From positions 201,167,902 to 201,231,901 of the forward strand of contig CM051459.1 in the NCBI GenBank assembly GCA_028095005.1: a stretch of 64,000 nucleotides of DNA, written 5' to 3'. The position numbers and the translations under genes were made by a program. Every line of letters starts with the position of its first letter. Within the stretch, counting starts at the first letter, position 1. This document shows, in pieces, positions 1-10,935 of the stretch. This DNA is from Rhynchospora pubera (taxonomy: Eukaryota > Streptophyta > Magnoliopsida > Poales > Cyperaceae). The notes under the pieces were generated by a model. It did no database searches, was not told where the DNA came from, and was given only the letters and a program-made list of their open reading frames with translations.

Positions 1-35
1 AATACAATTCACATAGAAATATGAAATTAATAAGT

Positions 36-122
36 ATTTTATCTTACAAATTTTAATAAGTTCCAAATCTAATTATGATGTAGTAAATATTTATCTTAAA
101 ATTTTAATAAGTACCAAATCTT
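36..122. repeat. short diverged direct repeat in AT-rich upstream DNA
   Basis: Two similar stretches (about 36-71 and 90-122) share a TTTATCTTA...TTTTAATAAGT.CCAAATCT pattern. The rest of 1-480 is AT-rich upstream DNA in which I see no gene. Confidence 0.45.
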
Positions 123-484
123 TCATATATGTGGTTATGTTCTCATCTCACCATACACCAAACCATCAATATACCAACTAAAAGAATTAATGATTCACTG
201 AAATTCTATCCTCAGGGATTCCAGAACTAAACACCAAAACTTACATGGGATTAAATATTTCTTAGCCGCGCTGTGACAAGTACAGAATCACATTCTGTGT
301 CTGACTTCTGTGTTCATTGGGACCCACTGACCCACTCTGCACTCTTCAAAAGACAGAAAACCCAAATTCTCCTCTCCTTAATTGTGTGGTCCCCACATGT
401 ACTTTCAACTTGCACACAATTTATCTATCTATAACTGACCACAGAGACCTTTGTTACTGGTTTCAAAAACAGAGAAGCAGGCTT

Positions 485-490
485 TATAAA
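485..490 (+). promoter_or_regulatory. probable TATA box of the subtilase gene
   Basis: TATAAA lies 173 bases before the chosen start codon. It is followed by a CT-rich leader of TTCTC units at about 547-568, a common feature of plant 5' untranslated regions. No transcript data are available, so the transcription start is inferred. Confidence 0.5.
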
Positions 491-662
491 CCTTTCTACT
501 CTTACAGTTACACAGACCACTGCCAGGCGCTCCCCATGTGAAGCAGCCTTCTCTTCTCTTCTCTTCTCTAATCTAACACCTCTTCCCCAATTACGGAATT
601 ACCAAAGCACCTTCAGTTCTCAGTTCTCACTGCAACACAATCAGTGAGAAAAAGTGGAGGCA

Positions 663-3189
663 ATGGGATTGGGATCTGAGTCTCAGCAAAGAATGGCGCT
701 TGTTCTCTCACTTTTGTGCCTCTCCCTCACGTGCCTCGCACGTGCTGCCGAGCAGAGAAGTACCTACATCGTCCATATGGCTAAGTCTGAGATGCCCGCT
801 GAGTTCTCCGACCATGGGGACTGGTAAAATTTTCATACTTTTTCTTTTCAGTTTAACCCTTGCGAATTTCTAAATTGTAAGTGATTTTACAAGTTTATTT
901 GCCTGATCATATATTTACTGGTATGGGGAATGGGGTGCCATACTACAATGCCCTGGAGTCTAATTTCTGTCTTTAATTTTGCAATTTAGTCCGTAAAATG
1001 TGTCAATTTCCAGTTCACGAAAACTGGGAATTTAATTTGATCAACTTTAATTTTGTAGGTATGGTGTATCTCTTCAGTCGGTATCTGAGTCGGCTGAGAT
1101 CATCTATTCATATGACACTGTTCTTCATGGGTTCTCAGCCCGGTTAACCCAAGCCGAAGCCGAGGCTCTAGAGACCCAACCCGGTGTAATGTTCGTCAAC
1201 CCGGAGATCCGTTATGACCTTCACACCACCCGTACTCCAGAGTTCCTGCACCTGGATGAGACCAACGGCAACAATGTCTACCCGCAAGCCAACACGGCTT
1301 CTGATGTGGTGGTAGGAGTGTTAGATACCGGTGTCTGGCCAGAGAGCAAAAGCTATGATGATACCGGGTTTGGACCTGTACCAGCCAATTGGAAGGGTAC
1401 ATGTGAAACTGGACCTGATTTCAATTCATCTGCTTGTAACAGAAAATTAATTGGAGCCCGGTTCTTCTCGAAGGGGTATGAAGCAAACAAGGGACCCATA
1501 GATCAGACCAAAGAAACACGGTCCCCACGTGACAATGATGGGCATGGGACCCACACTTCCAGTACTGCAGCTGGGTCTGCCGTGGCAGGTGCAAGCCTGC
1601 TTGGCTTTGCCACAGGTACTGCACGTGGTATGGCAGTGGGGGCCCGTGTGGCAGCATACAAGGTTTGCTGGGTGGGGGGCTGTTTTAGTTCTGACATTTT
1701 AGCAGCAATGGATGCGGCTGTATCAGACGGCTGCGGGATTTTGTCAATGTCTTTAGGTGGTGGTACAGCTGACTATTTTCGCGATAGTGTGGCTATTGGT
1801 GCATTCTCTGCCATGGAGAAAGGTGTACTAGTTTCATGCTCAGCTGGGAACTCAGGTCCTGGTGCATCGACTCTTTCTAATCTGGCTCCATGGATTACAA
1901 CCATTGGTGCTGGAACAATTGATCGGGATTTTCCTGCCTATGTGACATTAGGTAACGGTCAGAAATATTCTGGCGTGTCTCTTTATAGTGGTAAACCGTT
2001 GGCCAACTCCACACTTCCTATTGTTTATGCTGGTAAGGTTTCAAATGCAACAGTGGGAAACTTGTGTATGCCTGGTACACTTGTGCCTGAAAAGGTACAG
2101 GGTAAAATAGTTATGTGTGATCGTGGTACCAACCCAAGGGTGCAAAAGGGGCTAGTGGTACAAGATGCTGGTGGGGCTGGTATGGTACTAGCCAACACAG
2201 CAGCAAATGGAGAGGAACTCGTGGCTGATGCACACCTTCTTCCTGCCGCTGCTGTTGGTCAGAAATCTAGTGATTCGATCAAATCATACCTTTTATCCGA
2301 TCCCAATCCAATGGCCACAATTGTTTTTGGTGGGACCCAGATAGGTATTACACCATCTCCAGTAGTTGCCGCATTTTCTTCACGCGGGCCCAACATAATC
2401 ACACCACAAATCTTAAAACCTGACTTGATCGCACCAGGTGTTAACATACTAGCTGGTTGGACTGGATCAGTTGGTCCAACAGGGCTAGCAGCAGATCCAC
2501 GCCGTGTCGAGTTCAACATCATATCTGGCACATCTATGTCATGCCCCCATGTAAGTGGCCTCGCAGCACTGCTAAAAGAGGCCCACCCAGACTGGAGTCC
2601 AGCTGCCATTAGGTCGGCGCTGATGACAACTGCATACTCGACTTATGCAAGCGGCGATGGAATCTTAGATGTAGCCACAGGAAAAGCGGCGACACCATTT
2701 GATGTAGGGGCTGGGCATGTGGACCCCCCAAGAGCTATTGATCCTGGGTTAGTCTATGACATAACCGTAGATGACTACCTCGACTTCCTGTGCGCACTTA
2801 ATTATACCCAATTCATGATTGCAACGGTTGCCAAGCGTGCCAATTACACTTGTGATGCTAAGAAGTCCTATGCCGTGTCATACCTCAACTACCCATCTTT
2901 CTCGGTGGTTTTTGGTAATGGGACAACCATGGTCAAGCACACTCGTACATTAACCAACGTAGGAGGGGCAGGGACGTACAAGGTGAATACTCTGACCAGT
3001 GGAGCTGGAGATGTTAAAGTGGCGGTTAACCCATCTGAATTGAACTTCAAAAAGAGCGGCGAGCAGCAGAGTTATACAGTAACATTTACTTCTTCAACAA
3101 TGCCGTCAGGTTCGACCGAGTTCGGGCGGCTTGTGTGGTCCGATGGGAAGCATGTGGTTGCTAGCCCAATTGCAATAACATGGTCCTGA
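663..3189 (+). CDS. subtilisin-like serine protease, SBT1.7/ARA12 type
   Basis: Two exons, 663-823 and 1059-3189, join in frame across a GT-AG intron and encode 763 residues, normal for plant subtilases. The N-terminus has a hydrophobic signal peptide (about residues 10-27), followed by an I9 propeptide (starts STYIVHMAKSEMP). The S8 catalytic domain shows Asp143 in DTGVWPE, His216 in DGHGTHTSS, Asn318 in GNSGP and Ser546 in GTSMSCPH. A protease-associated domain is inserted at about 375-470, and a fibronectin-III-like C-terminal domain spans about 662-763. All catalytic residues are present, so the enzyme should be active. Family members are secreted to the cell wall, where the Arabidopsis relative ARA12/SBT1.7 acts in seed-coat mucilage release. 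Orthology within the SBT1 group is inferred from motif similarity only. The single intron in the propeptide region is unusual for SBT1 genes, many of which are intronless. Confidence 0.95.
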
Positions 3190-4154
3190 ATTAGGTGTAG
3201 TCATGATGGGGGATCTAAATTAGCGGCTTTGTTTTATGAGCATAATCATTAGGGGGATGCAGCAAAGAAAAGGGACAAAGGAATATACATGTTTGGTGTT
3301 TACATTACAACATGTACATTAGCTGTCTTCATTAGGATATGCATGTGAAAGTAAAAGGGATTAGAAACCGAAAGGCATGTGCCAATAAGAAAATTTATTG
3401 GTTAAGCTTTGTCACCTTTCTTAATTTATTCTGATTACAATTATAGCAAACATATTTTACCATTGCATATGTGTCTGATAAAGTGGTCATATAAAACTAT
3501 ATGATTAAATGTACAAAAACAAAGTATTTGGAGCTCCATGTTGTAAAGATTCTTACAAGCACATTGAAGCAAAATGATGTTGTTCCTACATTATTTTTCC
3601 CAATAAAGGAAAAGCACACTGAATAAAAATTATGATATCATGTTTTGTTGATCATGTTCCTGCATTAGTATCCAACGTTGATCAAGTAAGAGGTAAATTC
3701 ACATGCCAAGGAGCGCATTAAATTTCAACATCTAGAAAAACATAAATGCAACGGTCGAATTTAAAGAAGCGCCTTGGTTTCTGCTACATTTGTACTTTAG
3801 ATTTCTTTTCCAGATTGATGACAGTGCCTAAAAGTGGGTGAATGCAGAACATGCTCTCTTGCATTGGACCGCTGCCGCTGCTTCAGAGTTCAGACAAACA
3901 AAATGGTCAAATTTACCGTTGGCAATTAATTCTTACGCGTTGAATTGCGCAGATCTATTCCTTCCCTTTCCCACTCCTCCGGCAGGCATCAGAGCACTTT
4001 ATTAATACGAGCACTAGATTATATGTTCCAAGTGCATGTAGCATTCGCTGCGGCATGTTTATTTAATACGCCGGGTATTATAAAACTGAAGAGTTAACTT
4101 CACGGATATTGGTGAGAATCCGGATGTCAGTGAGATGCCACACTGTCACAGGAA
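3190..4154. other. 3' flank of subtilase gene and intergenic spacer
   Basis: AT-rich sequence with the probable 3' untranslated region at its left. No reading frame, RNA gene or clear repeat was recognised. Confidence 0.6.
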
Positions 4155-4441
4155 TGATAACCGTCATCTGCAATTTTGTCATCCCTGCCATCGCTAAATA
4201 CAAAGTAAACATATACAGCAAATAATGTGAACATATAGACGATCTAAGTGAACACTCACAAACAAATAAGTGTTATCATCACTTGTTCAGAAGTTTACAT
4301 GCATATTCAACTTATTTTCATTGAACTTATTTATTTGTATGTGTTCACTTAGATAGTTTATATGTTCACTTTGTTTGCTGTATATATTCACTTTATATTT
4401 AATGATGGCAGGGATGGCAAAACTGGAGATGGCAGTAATCA
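4155..4441. mobile_element. MITE with long terminal inverted repeats (family A)
   Basis: The 287-bp segment folds back on itself. Its left arm (TGATAACCGTCATCT..., 4155-4275) matches the reverse complement of the right arm (ending GGCAGTAATCA, about 4325-4441) for roughly 110 bases with scattered mismatches. It has no coding capacity. I could not find a convincing target duplication, so the superfamily is open. A truncated relative lies at 55748-55820. Confidence 0.75.
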
Positions 4442-4570
4442 ATTTCCTTTAAACAATACTTACCTGATTGCTAAATGTAGCCCATATAGCCCAAACATTG
4501 TAGCCCATAGAGTAGAATTGCGTAATATATTCCTCAACTCAGCCCAATAAAGCCCGTTTTTACCGGACCC

Positions 4571-4753
4571 GAATCCCGTGTAGCGCGGGACACCGTGTAG
4601 CGCGCGTACGGGCCGTCTGATCTTGATCGGACGGTTCATTTTTTACGGGCCTATCAATCTAGGTTACATGCACGAAGCTCCCTTGTCCATTGGATCTTGA
4701 TCAGACAGCTACGATGCCGCGCTACACGGTGTGCCGCGCGGCACCAGATCTGA
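4571..4753. repeat. GC-rich fold-back repeat in the promoter of the ankyrin-methyltransferase gene
   Basis: The arm at 4578-4604 pairs with 4718-4744: both contain ACACCGTGTAGCGCG in opposite orientation. A smaller palindrome around GATCTTGATC lies between them. It is strikingly GC-rich in an AT-rich spacer and ends 65 bases before the ATG at 4818. It is probably a small fold-back MITE. The effect on transcription is unknown. Confidence 0.65.
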
Positions 4754-4817
4754 ACTCGTTTTTACCTCCTAATAAAACCCTTCCCGCTAAAATAAACCCC
4801 ACCATTCAGTCACTGAA

Positions 4818-7307
4818 ATGGCGGCGCCAGTGGATCAACCACCAGTTACACCGGAGGAACGCCTCTGCACCTCGTCGGCGGGCGGAGACACTGCCGAAGT
4901 GACCTCCCTGCTCTCCTCCGGCGCCGATCCTTCCTATTTTGACCCGAATGGCATGACTCCTCTCATGCACGCGGCGTCCCATGGTCGCACCGCCATTGTG
5001 CGCCTTCTCCTAGATGCTGGTGCACCGTGGAACGCGCTCACGCCGTCTGGTCTCTGCGCTGGGGATCTCGCTATGGATGGGTCTCACCAGGAGACAGTCG
5101 ACCTCTTGCTGGGTTTTGCGGTGCAAGCTGAGCTCATACTAGGAACTATTACCAGATCTAAGAGAGATGATTCGAATACGGAGTCGAGTTATTTAGATGA
5201 AAGAGTTGCATTTTCAGAGGATAGGTATGATATTGGTTCTTGGGTTTTTTCAGTATTGTTGGAATTAGTACTTTTTTTAAGCACTCCTAAAAGTCATAAT
5301 TAATCATCAAGTGGCAAAAGATGTATAATTGGATAAAATAACTGATGTTTTCTGTAATGAAATTGCATTTGCCAATGAATAGGATAATGGATACAGAGAG
5401 CAAAGCTGTGATGATGTCATGGGAGAAGCCACTGATGGAAGCCCATGCCCGAGCGGTGTGCACCAACGGGGGACGTGTACTAAATGTGGGTTTCGGGATG
5501 GGTATAGTTGATGAGGCGATAGAGAGGTACGAGCCAGAGGAGCACACGATAATTGAGGCTCATCCAGATGTGTACGCAAGGATGTTGAAGTCGGGTTGGG
5601 GAGAGAAAAAGAATGTTAAGATTGTTTTTGGTCGCTGGCAAGATGTTTTGCCTCAACTTGGCACTTATGATGGTACCATACATCTTTATTTACTAGTTTG
5701 TTTTTGTATGATATGCTAGTTGCTCCTTGTTGTGAAGAGAAGAGTGGCATTTTTGCAGCAATCTGTTTCAGATTAGAAAAAAAGTAAAACCAAGGATCAA
5801 TCAGACAGCAACTTGTCCTGTACCCCCTGAACTAGTACCTTGATACATTCTTCTCCATGAATATAAGCCGACAACCTAAGCATATTAGCTAAAAGGGAGT
5901 ATGTATGTAAGTGTGCAAAAAGGGCCTTCACCCAAACTGCATCTGCTGACATGCATATATTAAATTTACCTTTGCAGAATAAGTCCTGCTCAAAAAACCA
6001 TGTCACATATTTTGATATGATATCAGTTATTAGCCGCTTTATATGCCCACAGAATTAACAATCTGCACCCATATCATGAATTTTATCTAATATTAATGTG
6101 TATAACTCAAGTGATACCAGGCTTATATGGATATTGATTCAGTACAAAATGTATATGGGTGAATTCAGCACTAATTATGTTTTATGTATAGAAGTAACAA
6201 TCTGAAGAAGCTTAGGGTGTGTCCTTTACTTAGGGTGTGTCATTATCAAACTTGATAATGTACTGTTAATAGTGATGTGGTACTGTCATTTACCTTGTCT
6301 TGTTGCACCAGTCTTGGTTTGTTTCCTGCTGGATATTTCTTTTTCTTTTTTCTTGGTTTCTCTCTTTCTCCCACATTTAATTGATGCTGCTGCAATAAGT
6401 AATGTCCGAATTATCTGAATTTTACTGATCATCAATACTTAATTTGCTTGATGCCATACAAGGCACCTGCTTGTTATCTGATACAGGATAATTATAATAC
6501 TGTTCAGAGGCTCCATACTGCACGTTTTTTCAAAAAAGGGTACCATAACATATTGGAACAGAAAACTTAGTCATCCAAACTGTTCTCTTTTATTATTTTA
6601 TATAAACTTAATTATCATTACTTATTCATGGTTTGTCCTGTTCTATATCCTGTATGTTTATCGCATATTTATAATTAACAACTGAAAAACTCCATGAGTG
6701 TTGCTCTGATCTCCACTAAGCATCAGAATATCATAAACCAATCAGTAGCATTTCAAGATATCGTATTTTGGTCGTACAACCAGTCCCCCGGTTTATCGAC
6801 CAAATAGTTGTGAATCTCACTAGTCCCCCAGGACCCGGTTCATCAACCCACTTGTTGTGAATCTCACTAGTCCCCCATCCCTGGTTCTGTTGGGGTAGCA
6901 TTCCACATTCCTGTTCATGTTACAGGTGCTATAATGATCTCACTCTTTGACAAACTTGCTCTGACATGTATTTATCCTGAACAGGTATATTCTTTGACAC
7001 ATACGGGGAATATTACGAGGACATGAGAGAATTTCACCAGCATCTTCCTAAGCTGCTGAGGCCTGGTGGTATCTACTCTTATTTCAATGGTCTCTGTGGC
7101 GACAATGCATTTTTTCATGTAGTGTACTGCCAGCTAGTCTCACTCGAGCTCACAAATTTAGGATTTTCTACTCAGTTTGTCCCTCTTCCGGTTAAAGATT
7201 GCTTGTCAAAGGAGTTATGGGAAGGTGTTAGGCAGAAATACTGGCAACTGGATACATACTATCTACCAGTCTGTCAGGCAGACTCTGATTCGGATGACTT
7301 AAATTAG
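4818..7307 (+). CDS. ankyrin-repeat SAM-dependent methyltransferase, RMT2-like
   Basis: Three exons, 4818-5224, 5383-5672 and 6985-7307, join in frame with GT-AG introns to give 339 residues. The N-terminal part (about residues 15-115) has ankyrin repeats, including the motif GMTPLMHAASHGRTAIVRLL. The C-terminal part is a Rossmann methyltransferase. Motif I is VLNVGFGMG (about 168-176), followed by the acidic IIEAHPDVY strand-loop, FFDTYGEYY and the late motif LLRPGGIYSYFNG. This domain order matches fungal Rmt2 (delta-N-arginine methylation of ribosomal protein Rpl12) and its plant homologues, of which I recall AT5G65860 as one. Substrate is therefore inferred, and a guanidinoacetate-methyltransferase-like activity is the alternative. 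The start is the first ATG in frame with the ankyrin repeats. The second intron is about 1.3 kb. Confidence 0.92.
6781..6890 (+). repeat. imperfect tandem repeat in the second intron of the ankyrin-methyltransferase gene
   Basis: Units of about 47 bases contain AGTCCCCC, then a CCGGTTxATC stretch, then TTGTGAATCTCACT. Two full units are followed by a partial third. The repeat is intronic and has no recognised function. Confidence 0.6.
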
Positions 7308-8140
7308 AATATTCTTTTGTAGATTTTTAAAAGTTTCTGAGATAATCTCTTTCACTTGTTTTGTACGAAATTTTGTCTGCTGTGATTTTTTCTAGATTCT
7401 GCACCTGTCATTTTCAAAATACTCAGGAAATTAGATTTCTGTTAATCCCTCTTTGAAGATTCGTTTATCCTCGAGAGGTCTAAGAAAGTGTATAATAGAA
7501 ATATAGGCCACTAGATACCTATTGTTACCTGTTTGTTAGGCTGAGTGTGAGTTTAACTTTCTGGAGATTACACTTGCTTTTCTTAACTTCTCCAAACGTT
7601 AATGTCAAATTATCCTTGGAGATAGAGAATACAATGATAAAGGTTGCAAAAGATTTTGAAATTGGTAACTATTTGTCCTGTTGCTCTTGTTCTTTGCGAA
7701 AACCAGTTTGATTGATTGGACCAATGGAGTGTACATTACTATTCCTAAGAGATAGATATCTCTTTTAGACTTGTGTGTTTTGTTTACTTTTCTCAAATGG
7801 TGAAACTCAAGTCTTCACGTCTTCTTTGTTCTGGAAGTGGAACTATCTCTCTGTTGAAATGAAAATAACCTCATGAATGATTGGATTTTGGACATTTCTA
7901 GTGTTTAGGTAATTTTATTAGGTTTCAACAAAATGATTTATCTCTACTCACACGGAATAGCCCAAAGAGTGGAATATCTTTTTGGTATCACAATCTTTAT
8001 TTTATCGGTATGTTCTACTATCCAGAGAAACATTTTAGTATCTGCTGATACTTACTCCATTAACGCCTAATCAGGTGTTCCAAAAGTAGATTGCTTTGAG
8101 CCTTTGAGTGGCTAATTTAGGTAAGGATTTGATCCTTTGG
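7308..8140. other. 3' flank and spacer, including copy A of a diverged repeat
   Basis: The 3' untranslated region probably occupies the left part. From about 7949 to 8140 the sequence (CACGGAATAGCCCAAAGAGT ... GGTAAGGATTTGATCC) resembles 23805-23980 in the same order and orientation. No gene was seen. Confidence 0.5.
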
Positions 8141-8615
8141 ATCAAGCGGCAGAAGTTTTCAACGCGTCACAAATTAGGTAATATGTGGTGTCAAAATTTT
8201 AGACTTGGCCCCAAGTTTCACGGTATTATATAGTATAAAGTATTATAGTAAATGGTTATTTTGCCAACTATCAAATGATTGAAAGAGAAACCCAAAATAA
8301 TTAAAAAGACAACGAAATAATCAACTTAGTGAACTTTGAGTGAGTTGACGAGCACATAATATTTTGACCCGATCCAGATAGTGATCTGATGAGTTGAGTG
8401 GATCAAGCCTGGATCCACCTTTTCAGATCTTAGTTCCGAACTTCCGATACGAATTTGCGGGTCAAACCTTGTCGAAACATATATTAATCCAGGCTTATTG
8501 GATCCGGATCCGTTACTATTCATAAGCACTGTTGCGGAATAGTAACGGGATCTGGACCGTCCGTTACGTTGCTTTCATCGTGGCCGTGTGATGTAGTTAA
8601 CTTCTGCCGCTTGAT
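8141..8615. repeat. segment bounded by a perfect 17-bp inverted repeat
   Basis: ATCAAGCGGCAGAAGTT at 8141-8157 recurs as its exact reverse complement at 8599-8615, with weaker similarity continuing inward. The 475-bp segment could be a MITE. No clear target duplication was found and it holds no plausible reading frame. Confidence 0.45.
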
Positions 8616-8639
8616 CAGCTCTTCTTCGCGATAGTTCTT

Positions 8640-9173
8640 TCTTCGCCTCGATTTTCTCCGCTCAGTATACTCTCTCTCATCTCATGGCGACAGTAAGCAG
8701 CCCATGTGGGTCGTGTACGGAGCTGCGATGGCCGCCTGCTCCCGGCGTTTCCCATTGTGCGTGACGTTCCTCCTGCTTCTCGATCTGGTGTTTGTCCACG
8801 GTGTTTATCCTACTCCGCAAATCAATTTTAATACTCCCTTTTCTCATCTCCTATCATGTCTTCATCTTCCGCCGCATCCGAGAAGAGGGAGAGAAAATGG
8901 CTTGGTTATTCGACATTTACTCCTGCTCCTGGCGATCTCCGGCTTAGCTCGAAGACTCCTGATCAGCAAAAACAGTAGATCTACCTCTTCCTCTTTCAGA
9001 TGAGTACCGATTGTACCATTTTCGCTCTTTCCCTTCAACCTTAAATCATCCTGATTTTGCTTCTTTTATCTCTATTTTCGAATGAAATTCTCAATTTTTA
9101 TTTCTTCTTAGGTTGATTGGGTTTTTCCCCTTTCCTGTACTATTTGGCTGCTTCAGAATTTGGAAGATGTTAT
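8640..9173 (+). other. exon-like, GC-richer segment interrupted by the copia element
   Basis: This stretch is less AT-rich than its surroundings. It has ATGs at 8684 and 8704; the second opens a 99-codon frame with a hydrophobic N-terminus ending at 9003. The product matches nothing I recognise. The sequence was split at GTTAT (9169-9173) by the retrotransposon and resumes at 18795. It may be the 5' part of a broken gene, of a captured gene inside a Helitron, or noncoding DNA. Confidence 0.25.
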
Positions 9174-10922
9174 TGTTAGAGTTATGTCCTAGAAGTCAAT
9201 AATTTAATGACTTAAATATTAGTTTATGTTTTGGATGATATTTTATCATCTGTTCCTAGGTTTATTATTGACAGATCATTCAGGTTGAGGATCTGAATTG
9301 TAGATCTCTGTGGATCATTCTTTAGAATGACAATAATAAATCTAAACAGTCCATAATCTTGATAATTAACAAGGAACATTAATTATCATATAAGATTAGT
9401 ATGCAAGTTAAGTGATGATTAAGTTCTACAAATCATAGGTAAAGAGTTACCAACTTAATTGCATATGTATATGTTATAGAACATAGTACAGGACTTGACC
9501 CAACGAAATAAACATATGGATTGTGTTAAGTGTCATTGTTTATTTCGTTATGATTTTGGTTCTAAGTTTGAGATGTTTATCTTTTCCACATGAGGATAGG
9601 TTCAATAAATATTGTCTACCGCTGATTCCCGATAAGGGCTGCTATACGGACTTTATTTATGTTCTCTTGAATTGTGCGGGGAAAAGCTAATCATCAAGAA
9701 AACCGTATGTCCCTCATTAATTCACTTAGTGAGTGACGATATCTGTTTGGGCCCCTTGATGGAGTTGGATCGTATGCGCGCAACTAAGCGATCAACTCTA
9801 GATCAAGAAACGTATAATCTGCAAGAATGACACATTCCTATCTTGGATTATACGATGATATCGTGTGACATAAGAATCAAAATAGAGAAACATATTTATT
9901 CTCTTATGCAGGATTGAAATATTGTAGCAGTACACTATTTATGCGAATTGGGAGTCATAACGTGTTGCTAGATACCGCTTATGATTATTGGAATTAAATA
10001 ACGATTTAATTCCATGGCCAACATAGCATAAATCCTCAAAGGGTCACACAAATAGGACATTAATCACACAGTGCATTATTTATTTATTCACAGCAGTAAG
10101 TTCTGTGGAAATATGATAAGATTGATTAATTAATTATATACCGTTGCGAACTGTTATAATTAATTAAGTCAATGGATCATATAGAAATAAATTAATGCAT
10201 TAACTAATCCTAAAATAATTATTAATGAGTTAATAATTAATTTAGTTCAACACTTATCAATATAAATGGTTATATTGATTAATTGGGCCGTTATTTAAAT
10301 AGCAAATATATAGCCCAATTAAAGAGCAAAGTTGAGGGACCTTAATGGTCCAAATGAAGGGGTTTAATGGCCCATAAAGGCCCATTTCGTGGCAGCCATT
10401 TATGGTGGTAGGTTGGATGGCATAGTTGTAATTATGCAAGAGGTCAATTAGGTTTTGTGCTCTATATAAGGACCACTTATGAGAGCCTCCACCTAGACTT
10501 TTCTCTCTCCTCTCTTCCTCCCATTCTAGGCCGCCACCTTCCTCTTCTCTCCCTCTCTTTTGCTCATGTGTTGAGCTATTTTCTCTCCACTAAATCAAGG
10601 TTGTTGATTGATGCAAGAGAGAAAACCATAGGGATTAAGCTTGTTCTTTGGGTATGCTAGCACGTACCTTGTAGAACGTGATTAATCCTCCTTGGTGGAC
10701 TCGAGGGCGGTTACGAGACGTGGTGGAGACGGTGGAGAAGGCACGCCATCGATTCCCATGCCTTGGTCGAGCCCCGCAAATACGATTTCGCGGGAGGTAT
10801 CGATTTCTCCTCTTTCTCTTTGTGTCTATTGCTTAAAGTACTAGATCTCGTGTTGCTTGTGTTTTAATTGGATTAATTAAGGGTAATTAGTCACAAAATT
10901 AAAATTGGGCAATTTCCTAACA
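9174..10922 (+). repeat. 5' long terminal repeat of the copia element
   Basis: The LTR opens TGTTAGAG and closes TCCTAACA. TATATAA at 10463-10469 is the likely TATA box, with the transcript start expected shortly after. The 67-codon frame at 10457-10660 lies in the LTR and is not a gene. Confidence 0.93.
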
Positions 10923-10923
10923 G

Positions 10924-10935
10924 TGGTATCAGAGA
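10924..10935 (+). other. primer-binding site of the copia element
   Basis: TGGTATCAGAGA starts two bases after the LTR end. It matches 11 of 12 bases of the site complementary to the 3' end of plant initiator-methionine tRNA, as used by most plant copia elements. Confidence 0.85.

Noticed and set aside
2259..2609. 116-codon minus-strand frame inside the subtilase gene
   Set aside because: It lies antisense to the conserved catalytic domain and its product resembles nothing known; it is a by-product of codon bias.
10457..10660. 67-codon frame also present at 18329-18532
   Set aside because: Both copies are the same part of the two LTRs and start in the TATA-box region; duplication reflects the LTR pair, not a gene family.
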